Assembly (NCBI GenBank): GCA_900100895.1
Contig: FMTX01000019.1
Location: 1-64,000 of the forward strand
DNA: 64,000 bases
Source of the DNA: Lachnospiraceae bacterium YSD2013
Lineage (GTDB): Bacteria > Bacillota > Clostridia > Lachnospirales > Lachnospiraceae
Reading direction: 5' to 3'
Under the pieces are notes generated by a model. It saw only the letters and a list, made by a program, of their open reading frames with translations. It searched no databases and was not told the origin of the DNA. Both the position numbers and the translations under genes were made by a program. Below, in pieces: positions 41,891 through 49,377 of this stretch (positions within the stretch are counted from its first letter, which is position 1; every line of letters starts with the position of its first letter).

Positions 41891-42916
41891 ATGGAAAAAG
41901 CTAATATCGACTGGGCCAATATCGGATTCGGTTATATGCCCACAGCAAAGAGATTTGTATCCAACTATAAAAACGGAGCATGGGACGACGGTGTCCTTAC
42001 CGAGGATGATAAAGTCGTCATTAGCGAGTGCGCAGGTGTGTTACAGTATGCGCAGACTTGTTTTGAAGGCTTAAAGGCCTACACAACAGAGGACGGCCAC
42101 ATCGTGTGCTTCCGCCCCGACTTAAATGCAGACAGAATGATTGACAGCTGTAAGCGTCTTGAAATGCCTGTATTCCCCAAGGAACGTTTTATTCAGGCAG
42201 TTACCGATGTAGTTGCTGCCAATGAAGCATATGTACCTCCGTACGGTTCAGGTGCAACCCTTTATATCAGACCTTATATGTTCGGTTCTTCACCGGTTAT
42301 CGGTGTTAAGCCCGCTCAGGAATATCAGTTCAGAATGTTCTGTACTCCCGTAGGTCCTTACTTCAAGGGTGGCGCTAAGCCCATCACTATCAGAGTTTGT
42401 GACTTTGACCGTGCCGCACCCAACGGAACCGGCCACATCAAAGCAGGCCTTAACTACGCAATGAGCCTTTACGCTATTTCCGATGCTCACAGACAGGGCT
42501 TCGATGAGAATATGTACCTCGATGCAGCTACCCGCACTAAGGTTGAAGAGACCGGCGGCGCTAACTTCATCTTCGTTACCAAGGACGGAAAGGTTGTTAC
42601 TCCTAAGTCTAACAGCATTCTTCCTTCCATCACCCGTCGTTCTCTTATGTATGTAGCCAAGGAATATCTCGGACTCGAAGCTGAGGAAAGAGAAGTATAC
42701 TTCGACGAGGTTAAGGACATGGCAGAATGCGGTCTTTGCGGTACAGCAGCCGTTATCTCTCCTGTCGGTAAGATTAACGACCACGGCAAGGAAATCTGCT
42801 TCCCTTCAGGTATGGACGATATGGGTCCCGTTACCAAGAAGCTCTATGAAACCCTTACCGGAATTCAGATGGGTCGCCTCGAGGCACCTAAGGGCTGGAT
42901 TCACGTAATTAAATAA
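41891..42916 (+). CDS. ilvE: Branched-chain amino acid aminotransferase
   Basis: The protein has 341 aa from ATG 41891 (AAGGGAG, 7-nt spacer); an ATG at 41870 has no SD. It is a fold-type IV PLP enzyme with the Schiff-base Lys in GTGHIKAGLNYAMSLY. Also visible: VEETGGANFIFV and ECGLCGTAAVISPVG. Length and motifs match the BcaT family (about 340 aa). It converts branched-chain 2-oxo acids and glutamate to Leu, Ile and Val, or the reverse. Monocistronic with its own promoter, upstream palindrome and terminator. Confidence 0.95.
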   Translation: MEKANIDWANIGFGYMPTAKRFVSNYKNGAWDDGVLTEDDKVVISECAGVLQYAQTCFEGLKAYTTEDGHIVCFRPDLNADRMIDSCKRLEMPVFPKERFIQAVTDVVAANEAYVPPYGSGATLYIRPYMFGSSPVIGVKPAQEYQFRMFCTPVGPYFKGGAKPITIRVCDFDRAAPNGTGHIKAGLNYAMSLYAISDAHRQGFDENMYLDAATRTKVEETGGANFIFVTKDGKVVTPKSNSILPSITRRSLMYVAKEYLGLEAEEREVYFDEVKDMAECGLCGTAAVISPVGKINDHGKEICFPSGMDDMGPVTKKLYETLTGIQMGRLEAPKGWIHVIK

Positions 42917-42931
42917 TTCACCGAAATGATA

Positions 42932-42963
42932 AAGCCGTTGACTGCTGATGCAGCCAACGGCTT
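42932..42963. terminator. Terminator after ilvE (probably bidirectional)
   Basis: AAGCCGTTG (42932-42940) and CAACGGCTT (42955-42963) form a perfect 9-bp stem, followed by a T-rich tract on the plus strand and a weaker one on the minus strand for the convergent gene. Confidence 0.85.
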
Positions 42964-42967
42964 CTTT

Positions 42968-44629
42968 TTATTTTTTCCTATAGAAGTTCCAGTATGTTCC
43001 CTGAATATCCAAAGCATATTCGTCAGCTATCATATCGGAAAGCCATTCCGGCGGATTACCTTCTTCAAATCCTTCCCAGCATGGTATAGCTATAACAGTC
43101 GGGACTCTGTCGGGATTCAATTCCCAATAGCTTTGAAGGCCTTCTCCGTATGTGGGGGTGCTTATCGTTGAATTGGTAGCTGCTTTGGCATCCGTAAACA
43201 TGTAATATATCGGATCGATATCAAATGTCTTGACTATCAGTACTGCATCGGTGTCCGTTACCGCTTCTTTCCAGTCGTCGACACTTATCTTGTTCTTATT
43301 GCAATCGGCAAGCGTGCTTACACACCACTTTCTCGGACCGGTTCTGATATAATTCTCTACACTGCCAATATTCGCCTTTCCCTGTGAAAAAAGAAGAATA
43401 ACCAAAGTAGCCACGCATAAGTAACTCAGGGTATGCGTTTCACTTTCTTTGGCAATTCTGAGTGCCCTAAGTGATAAAGACATAATCGAAACCATCGCCG
43501 CGATATGCAAATATCCAAACGCCGTAATAAGCGAAAGGTTTGTAAGCAAAAGCACAGATACAACGGTCAATATCGATATTGTCATACCGATTATATAAAT
43601 CTTCTTCTCCGCGTCTTCGAGATATCTGTATCCAAACAGCCCGAAAATCACCACGGCCGGCAGGCATATTCTGTCCAAGCTCCAGTACGCCATGTTGGGA
43701 TCGTCAAATACGAGCGGTACTACAAATGTTTCCGCAATAACAAACACTGCGTAAAAGGGGGCTAATATTGCTTCGAAGCTTTTCTTTTTACCGCTGCGAT
43801 TGATTAATAAATATGTCAGGAAAGCAAGTATAACACTCGCAAGAATTACCGCTGCGCCAATCGCAAACTCTTTAAAATACGCAACTCCGATATAAAAGCT
43901 CTCCTCAGAATGGCTGTCCGCGCTTACGATATTGCCGACACTGTCAATTAGATTCTTGAGGCCTATCGTAATTGCGAAATACCCCACATAAGCACCGCCG
44001 AGAACAAAACAGGTTCCGGTTGAAACTAGGAAGTCCCTGAGCCTGTGCTCCGAGTATGCAAAAATGCAGACGAGCATGCCTATATACAGAATCGCCGCCG
44101 TAGGATAAGCCAATACGTTAAGGCACAGGAACACCGCAGACAGGATAAGCGTCGACATCTTGTGTTCGCACACCATATATCTGATAAGCAGTAAAAAGAA
44201 CATCGCCGAAAAGATTATGGTAAGATTGGCATAATCAAATGTCTGCGCAATCTTGGGTCTCAGTACCAAAAGCACGATTCCCAGCATGACTGCCGTATTC
44301 TTACTTACGAACTTCGTAAATGTCTTGATTGCAAAAAGGGCAACCGCAAGATATAAAAGAAAATTGACAGTATTAAGAAACAACACAACTCCGTCGGTCG
44401 TCGCAAAAACTGTCTTATATAATTTCATGAAGACTGCCGTAAATATAGCGGATGTCTGATGCGGCTCCCACATCCCGACAAACATTTTATCTCCGTTTAA
44501 GAGCCTGTTTGCCATGGCAAAAGCATATCCCGCGTCACCGTTATAATCCACGAAAACAGATTTGATGTTAACGAGTATTCCCAATATAAACATAATTTTT
44601 ACGGAAATCGAAGTTTTTTCTTTGTTCAT
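42968..44629 (-). CDS. Polytopic GT-C-like membrane protein
   Basis: The 553-aa protein has about twelve TMs and a C-terminal soluble domain (about 440-553). The first outer loop has DYNGDAGYAFAMANRLL followed by MWEPHQTSAI, resembling the acidic first-loop motif of GT-C glycosyltransferases such as ArnT/PMT-like enzymes. A specific family could not be fixed. It could transfer a sugar from a lipid carrier to a surface glycan. Divergent from thiN; own promoter not identified. Confidence 0.5.
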   Translation of the reverse strand: MNKEKTSISVKIMFILGILVNIKSVFVDYNGDAGYAFAMANRLLNGDKMFVGMWEPHQTSAIFTAVFMKLYKTVFATTDGVVLFLNTVNFLLYLAVALFAIKTFTKFVSKNTAVMLGIVLLVLRPKIAQTFDYANLTIIFSAMFFLLLIRYMVCEHKMSTLILSAVFLCLNVLAYPTAAILYIGMLVCIFAYSEHRLRDFLVSTGTCFVLGGAYVGYFAITIGLKNLIDSVGNIVSADSHSEESFYIGVAYFKEFAIGAAVILASVILAFLTYLLINRSGKKKSFEAILAPFYAVFVIAETFVVPLVFDDPNMAYWSLDRICLPAVVIFGLFGYRYLEDAEKKIYIIGMTISILTVVSVLLLTNLSLITAFGYLHIAAMVSIMSLSLRALRIAKESETHTLSYLCVATLVILLFSQGKANIGSVENYIRTGPRKWCVSTLADCNKNKISVDDWKEAVTDTDAVLIVKTFDIDPIYYMFTDAKAATNSTISTPTYGEGLQSYWELNPDRVPTVIAIPCWEGFEEGNPPEWLSDMIADEYALDIQGTYWNFYRKK

Positions 44630-44691
44630 AAAACCATCCTAACAAATTTCTTCTTATATTTTACAGCTTTACTCCCAAATTTCAAACTTTA

Positions 44692-44720
44692 TTGACTTAA
44701 TCCGGCTCACATATTATATT
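44692..44720 (+). promoter_or_regulatory. Promoter of thiN
   Basis: -35 TTGACT (44692-44697), 17-nt spacer, -10 TATATT (44715-44720). Confidence 0.75.
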
Positions 44721-44748
44721 TCCTTTGTAGATTCTTGTGAGGTGTATT

Positions 44749-45372
44749 ATGAATACTTGTCTGATTATTTCCGGCGGTGAGTTTGCGCCGCTTCCTCTCG
44801 ATCTAAAATATGATTATGTAATCGCCTGTGACCACGGATATGACTATGCGATACGTCTTGGCATCACTCCGGACCTTATTATCGGGGACTTTGATTCGTG
44901 CGATACCGATGTTAAATCGATTAAAGGAATTCCCGTTGAGACCTTTCCCGTTGCCAAGGATGATACGGACACAATGCTCGCCGTGAAGCGCGCCATTTCA
45001 CAGGGTTTGTCTCATATTGTACTGGTATGCGCGCTTGGTGCAAGATTCGACCATACCATGGCCAACATTCAGAGCATGGCTTATGCTGCTTCACATGGCT
45101 GCAAGTGCGAATTATATGCAGGTGACGAGTATTTTTGCACACTGACTAAAGGCTCTGCGAATTTCCCGGCCAAAGAAAATCTTTCTTTCTCCGTTTTTTC
45201 TCTTACCGACTCCTGCACAGGTGTAAGCATCTCCGGAGCAGAATACGAATGCGGCGATGTAACGCTTACCAACACATTCCCGTTAGGGGTCAGCAATAAA
45301 TGGAAAGAAGACGCCATAACGGTTTCTTTGACCGAAGGTATCCTTCTTATAGTCGAATCGCGGTACCGATAA
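44749..45372 (+). CDS. thiN: Thiamine diphosphokinase
   Basis: The protein has 207 aa from ATG 44749 (GAGGTG, 4-nt spacer); an in-frame GTG four codons earlier overlaps the SD. Motifs of the TPK family: ACDHGYDYAIRLGITPDLIIGDFDS, then KDDTDTMLAVK and GALGARFDHTMANIQ. It converts thiamine to thiamine diphosphate with ATP. Next to ThiT it completes a salvage route: uptake, then phosphorylation. No TPP riboswitch precedes it. Confidence 0.93.
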   Translation: MNTCLIISGGEFAPLPLDLKYDYVIACDHGYDYAIRLGITPDLIIGDFDSCDTDVKSIKGIPVETFPVAKDDTDTMLAVKRAISQGLSHIVLVCALGARFDHTMANIQSMAYAASHGCKCELYAGDEYFCTLTKGSANFPAKENLSFSVFSLTDSCTGVSISGAEYECGDVTLTNTFPLGVSNKWKEDAITVSLTEGILLIVESRYR

Positions 45373-45436
45373 CACAAAACATACAAAAACACTTGTTACC
45401 ACGCGGTTTTCGTGCGTTAATTTGTAAAACTTTTCA

Positions 45437-45465
45437 TTGACGGCGCCGCGCTTACGTATTATATT
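45437..45465 (+). promoter_or_regulatory. Promoter of the TPP riboswitch-thiT transcript
   Basis: -35 TTGACG (45437-45442), 17-nt spacer, -10 TATATT (45460-45465); starts just before the aptamer. Confidence 0.8.
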
Positions 45466-45487
45466 CTTTGTTGTAAATTTAATATTT

Positions 45488-45573
45488 GGCTAGGGGAGCA
45501 TTTGCTGAGACTGAAGATTATCTTCTATACCCTCATCACTTGAACCGGATAATACCGGCGTAAGGAAGCATAC
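45488..45573 (+). ncRNA. TPP riboswitch (THI element)
   Basis: The conserved blocks are in order: GGGGAGC, GCTGAGA (45504-45510), ATACCC, then TTGAACCGGAT (45540-45550), and ACCGGCGTAAGGAAGC. These match the TPP aptamer core. It lies 43 nt before thiT, which fits thiamine feedback. Confidence 0.93.
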
Positions 45574-45588
45574 TTTTCTTTACCATCC

Positions 45589-45615
45589 CCTCCATATCTA
45601 TAAGGAGGTTTTTTT
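45589..45615 (+). terminator. Expression platform of the TPP riboswitch
   Basis: CCTCC (45589-45593) can pair with GGAGG (45604-45608), which is the SD of thiT, and is followed by T7 (45609-45615) and the ATG. The short stem could mask the SD or act as a weak terminator. Confidence 0.6.
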
Positions 45616-46425
45616 ATGTCTAACTCACCGGCAAAAGGCGCCAGACGCCTTGTCGAATCTGCGCTCATGGTAGCGCTCGGCGTTGTTTTATCAATGCTAA
45701 AGTTTATCGATCTTCCCTTCGGCGGATCGGTAACAATCGCAAGTATGTTACCCATCTTGATAATTGCATATCGTCACGGTATGGCTTGGGGAACGCTTAC
45801 AGGCTTTGTATACGGCCTTTTCCAGATGTTACTCGGACTTAACACATTCTCTTACGTCACTACCTGGCAGTCCGTTGTGGCGGTCGCATTACTTGATTAC
45901 CTTGTAGCTTTTCTTGTACTCGGATTCGGCGGCGTATTCAAAAAGATTAATTCGCAGCCCGTAGCCCTTACCGCAGGTACAATTGTAGCGTGCGTATTGA
46001 GATATCTTTGCCACGTAATTTCCGGGGCAACCGTTTGGGCAGGTCTTTCAATTCCTACCAACGCGGCACTCATTTATTCTGTAGGATATAACGCAACCTA
46101 CATGATTCCCGAGACACTTATTACCGCAATTCTTGCTTACTACGTAGGATCGATGCTCGATTTCAGAAGCGCAACCATCGACCGCTTCAGCAAGGACAAT
46201 TCCAAGAAAGTTTCACTTCTCAAGATTATCGCTGGTTTACTCGTATCCGCAGCTCTTGTCTTCGATATTCGTCAGATATTCGTATATCTTCAGAATGAAG
46301 ACGGCGTATTCGATTTCTCCGGTCTTTCAAACGTAAACTGGATGCCCGTAGCAATTGTAACCGCTGTGGCAATCGTCGCTGCAATAGTCTTATCCGTATT
46401 CGACGGCAAAAGAAAGCAAGCCTAA
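45616..46425 (+). CDS. thiT: Thiamine ECF transporter S component ThiT, with C-terminal extension
   Basis: The 269-aa protein's first about 190 residues match ThiT (YuaJ): LVESALMVALGVVLSMLKFIDLPFGGSVTIASMLPI, FVYGLFQMLLG, and AGLSIPTNAALIYSVGYNATYMIPE. It has six helices. The remaining about 80 residues add two TMs, beyond the usual ThiT length (about 190 aa). It binds thiamine and works with the shared ECF module (not in the window). Controlled by the TPP riboswitch upstream. Confidence 0.92.
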   Translation: MSNSPAKGARRLVESALMVALGVVLSMLKFIDLPFGGSVTIASMLPILIIAYRHGMAWGTLTGFVYGLFQMLLGLNTFSYVTTWQSVVAVALLDYLVAFLVLGFGGVFKKINSQPVALTAGTIVACVLRYLCHVISGATVWAGLSIPTNAALIYSVGYNATYMIPETLITAILAYYVGSMLDFRSATIDRFSKDNSKKVSLLKIIAGLLVSAALVFDIRQIFVYLQNEDGVFDFSGLSNVNWMPVAIVTAVAIVAAIVLSVFDGKRKQA

Positions 46426-46459
46426 AAATAGTTATACTATATACTATCCAATACAAAAA

Positions 46460-46487
46460 GCCCGTTGCCTCCTAGGAGGTTACGGGC
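46460..46487. terminator. Bidirectional terminator between thiT and uraA
   Basis: GCCCGT..CCTCC-TA-GGAGG..ACGGGC stem, with T-runs on both sides (TTTT plus, TTTTT minus), between convergent genes. Confidence 0.85.
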
Positions 46488-46516
46488 CTTTTATATCCAT
46501 TAAAACTTATGGCTGA

Positions 46517-47836
46517 TTATTTCTTTTTAAGTCCGAGTACCTTATTGGTGATGATACCAAGGATTAATGCGCAAGCTACTTCGGTAATGGTTACGGAACC
46601 GAAGCTTACTGCGAATCCGCCGATACCTGCGATTAAGATAACAGATACGGTGAAGAGGTTAGCATTGTCATCAAGGTCAACCTTCTGAATCATCTTAAGA
46701 CCGGATACTGCGATGAATCCGTAAAGAGCTACACATACGCCACCCATTACGCAAGAAGGAATTGTTGCAAGAAGTGTTACGAAAGGTCCGAAGAAAGAAG
46801 CAACAATTGCAATTATTGCAGTTGTGAAAATAGTCACTACAGAAGCGTTACCGGAGATAGCTACACAACCAACTGACTCGCCGTAAGTGGTGTTGGGGCA
46901 TCCGCCGAAGAATGCACCTACCATGGAACCTACGCCGTCACCAAGGAGTGTTCTGTGAAGACCGGGCTCCTCAAGAAGGTCGGATTCAATGATGGATGAT
47001 AAGTTCTTGTGGTCTGCGATGTGCTCAGCAAATACTACGAATGCTACGGGAACGTAAGCTGCTGCAACGGTTCCTACGTAAGCGGGAGTGATAGATGAAA
47101 GACCTTCAAAAGCCTTCATGAATGTGAATTCGGGAATCCACTTCATATTCTCGAATGCAGAGAAGTCAATAACTCTTAAAGCATCATTACCGGTAGCGTT
47201 ACCGATTAAAGTAAAGATTGTTGCTACAACGTATCCTGCGCAAATACCGATGATGAAAGGAATCATCTTCATCATTTTTTTGCCGAATACGGAGCAAATC
47301 ATGGTTACGAAAAGTGTTACAAGACCGCATACGATGCAAACATATGTGGAAGTGGTCTTGCCACTGCCGAGAACATCGCCTACTGCGTTACCTGCAAGTG
47401 AAAGTCCGATGATTGCAACTGTAGGTCCGATTACTACTGCGGGCATAAGCTTGTTAACCCAGTTAACGCCTACTGCCTTAACGATAATAGCGATTACTAC
47501 ATACACAAGACCTGCAAAGAACGCACCGAGGATGAAGCCTGCATATCCTGCTGCTGCGGAAGTAGCTCCTGCGAAAGCTGCCAACATAGAACCAATGAAA
47601 GCAAAAGAAGAACCAAGGAATACGGGGCTCTTAAATTTGGTGAAAAGAAGGTAAACGATTGTACCTACACCTGCACCGAAAAGTGCTGCGGAAGCGGACA
47701 TCTCGCTACCTGCGCCACTGTTGATAATTGCGGGAACAGCGATTGTTGCGGCTAAGATAGCAAGCAACTGCTGAAGCGCAAATACCACAACTTTGCCGAA
47801 GCTCGGCTTGTCTGATACGCCATAAGTTAGTTTCAT
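46517..47836 (-). CDS. uraA: Uracil/xanthine permease (NCS2 family)
   Basis: The protein has 439 aa from ATG 47836 (GGAGG, 8-nt spacer); an ATG five codons earlier lacks an SD. About 14 TMs. Signatures: LQQLLAILAATIAVPAII, the substrate-site FAEHIADHKNLSSI, and PNTTYGESVGCVAISG. Located behind pyrR, it most likely imports uracil by proton symport and is controlled by the pyr attenuator. Confidence 0.93.
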   Translation of the reverse strand: MKLTYGVSDKPSFGKVVVFALQQLLAILAATIAVPAIINSGAGSEMSASAALFGAGVGTIVYLLFTKFKSPVFLGSSFAFIGSMLAAFAGATSAAAGYAGFILGAFFAGLVYVVIAIIVKAVGVNWVNKLMPAVVIGPTVAIIGLSLAGNAVGDVLGSGKTTSTYVCIVCGLVTLFVTMICSVFGKKMMKMIPFIIGICAGYVVATIFTLIGNATGNDALRVIDFSAFENMKWIPEFTFMKAFEGLSSITPAYVGTVAAAYVPVAFVVFAEHIADHKNLSSIIESDLLEEPGLHRTLLGDGVGSMVGAFFGGCPNTTYGESVGCVAISGNASVVTIFTTAIIAIVASFFGPFVTLLATIPSCVMGGVCVALYGFIAVSGLKMIQKVDLDDNANLFTVSVILIAGIGGFAVSFGSVTITEVACALILGIITNKVLGLKKK

Positions 47837-47904
47837 GAAATTTTCCTCCATAACTCTGCCACATATGTGCAGTTAAATTTATCATAGAACGGGGTCACCC
47901 GTAA

Positions 47905-48441
47905 CTATCCGAATAATTCTACCGAGCGGATTTCTTCGAAGGGAGGTGTCTTGACCATAACCCTCTCGGTTCTTGAGGTGGGAACATTCTTGCCCACATA
48001 GTCACCACGAATGGGGAGCTCTCTGTGTCCTCTGTCCACGAGTACAGCCAGTTGAATCTTAGCAGCTCTGCCGTGTCTTAAGACCGCTTCCATTGCGGCT
48101 CTTGCGGTTCTTCCCGTATAAAGAACATCGTCCACAAGCACTACTTTCTTGCCTTCTATTTCAAACGGAATCTGTGATTCATGAATAATCGGGTCATTGG
48201 AATCTCTCTCCAAATCGTCCCTGTAAAACGTAATGTCGATGGTTCCGATGGGCACTTCAACGCCTTCAATCTCACGAATGTTCTTAGCAATCGCTTCGGC
48301 AAGAGGAACTCCTCTTCTCTTGATTCCCACTATGCAAAGGTCTTCGCAACCTCCGTTTTTTTCTAGTATTTCGTGGGCAATTCGCTTTAAAGCTCTGCCG
48401 ATTGCCGCATCGTCCATTAAAGTTGATTTATAAACAGCCAT
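47905..48441 (-). CDS. pyrR: PyrR bifunctional pyr regulator / uracil phosphoribosyltransferase
   Basis: The protein has 178 aa from ATG 48441 (GAGG, 5-nt spacer); a longer frame into the leader is rejected because it would cover the attenuator. The PRPP loop is [17 protein letters not shown]; an RNA-binding family context is [13 protein letters not shown]. Length is standard (about 180 aa). It binds UMP and the pyr leader RNA to allow termination and also makes UMP from uracil. The leader upstream contains its own binding loop. Confidence 0.96.
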   Translation of the reverse strand: MAVYKSTLMDDAAIGRALKRIAHEILEKNGGCEDLCIVGIKRRGVPLAEAIAKNIREIEGVEVPIGTIDITFYRDDLERDSNDPIIHESQIPFEIEGKKVVLVDDVLYTGRTARAAMEAVLRHGRAAKIQLAVLVDRGHRELPIRGDYVGKNVPTSRTERVMVKTPPFEEIRSVELFG

Positions 48442-48476
48442 GATTTCCTCATAATGTTTTTTGATTGCATCAAAAA

Positions 48477-48501
48477 AACCATGCACTCTAAGCGCATGGT
48501 T
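48477..48501 (-). terminator. Attenuator terminator of the pyrR-uraA leader
   Basis: Minus strand: AACCATGC (48501-48494) and GCATGGTT (48484-48477), a perfect 8-bp stem followed by a T7 tract, 36 nt before pyrR. Confidence 0.85.
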
Positions 48502-48549
48502 ACTCACACAAAATCAGCCCGAAACTTCCGGACGCACTATATGTCGCAG

Positions 48550-48582
48550 CCTTTGTGACCTCTCTGGGTCGCGCTTAAAGGA
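48550..48582 (-). promoter_or_regulatory. PyrR-binding RNA loop
   Basis: The minus-strand leader contains CTTTAA, then GACCCAGAGAGGTC with flanking pairing sequence. CCAGAGAGG is the conserved PyrR-binding loop of Firmicutes pyr attenuators. It lies between the promoter and the attenuator terminator. Confidence 0.85.
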
Positions 48583-48597
48583 TTACTTTTCTTACAC

Positions 48598-48626
48598 ATT
48601 ATCACACACGTGTCAGTTTTTGTAAA
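48598..48626 (-). promoter_or_regulatory. Promoter of the pyrR-uraA operon
   Basis: Minus strand: -35 TTTACA (48626-48621), 17-nt spacer ending TGT, -10 GATAAT (48603-48598). Confidence 0.7.
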
Positions 48627-48678
48627 GGGGATTTTTTTGTCCATTTTTAGTGTTCAGCGCGACACCTGTATACTATAT

Positions 48679-49377
48679 CTAGTGTTTTAATAGCTCTTTC
48701 ATTAAAGTAAGTCTATTGTGTATCATCTTCTTAAGAGGATAGTGGTGGAAGGGGTCCGAAGTATTATCGCCGTGACGCTTAAAAAGAATGAGCCTGTCGG
48801 TAATAAAAGCAGGTTTACCCATTCTTTCGCCCATAAGACCTATCCACTGATCGTGCATCTCTATATCATCGGGAATAGGAATCACACGCTTCACCAGCTC
48901 CGAATCAAATGCCATGCAACAGCCCACATAAGAGTTCTTGATAAAGTTCTTAATCCTTCCGGGGCCGGACTTACGGTATTCGTAAAAAGAACCCTCTATC
49001 TCCTGCTCTTCTTCATCCACCACAATACAGTCATGCACTACTACCGGACAGCCACAGTCATGAAAAGCATCCAAAACCGCATCAACCTTTCCGTCCATCC
49101 AAACGTCGTCCTGATCCGAAAGAAAGATATACTTACCGCTGCAATTCTTGATAGCGTTCTCGAAATTCTTCTTAACTCCCGCGCCGGGACCCTGCACCAG
49201 CTTAATGCGCGGATCTCTGAAAGACTCTACTACCCGAACGGTTCCGTCCTGTGAACCATCATCCGATACTATAAGTTCATCGGTTGCAGAAAGATTGCGA
49301 AGAATACTTTCAATCTGCCTTCCTATATACTTTTCACCGTTGTAAGAAGCAAGTGCAACTGACACTTTTTCTCTCAT
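48679..49377 (-). CDS. Family 2 glycosyltransferase
   Basis: The protein has 232 aa from ATG 49377 (GGAGG, 6-nt spacer); the ATG directly before it is too close to the SD. GT-A fold motifs: VALASYNGEKYIGRQIESIL, LIVSDDGSQDGTV, and the DxD-like FLSDQDDVWMDGK. No TM. It likely transfers a sugar (rhamnosyl-like GT2 families show DQDD) to a surface glycan. Last gene of the operon with glycogen debranching enzyme, CopA and cellodextrinase. Confidence 0.88.
   Translation of the reverse strand: MREKVSVALASYNGEKYIGRQIESILRNLSATDELIVSDDGSQDGTVRVVESFRDPRIKLVQGPGAGVKKNFENAIKNCSGKYIFLSDQDDVWMDGKVDAVLDAFHDCGCPVVVHDCIVVDEEEQEIEGSFYEYRKSGPGRIKNFIKNSYVGCCMAFDSELVKRVIPIPDDIEMHDQWIGLMGERMGKPAFITDRLILFKRHGDNTSDPFHHYPLKKMIHNRLTLMKELLKH

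Noticed and set aside
47840-47904. Palindrome CACATATGTG between pyrR and uraA as an operator
   Set aside because: It lies inside one operon, is short and AT-rich, and no promoter was found beside it.
48442-48507. N-terminal extension of PyrR into the leader
   Set aside because: It would cover the attenuator terminator. The ATG at 48441 has a good SD and gives the standard family length.
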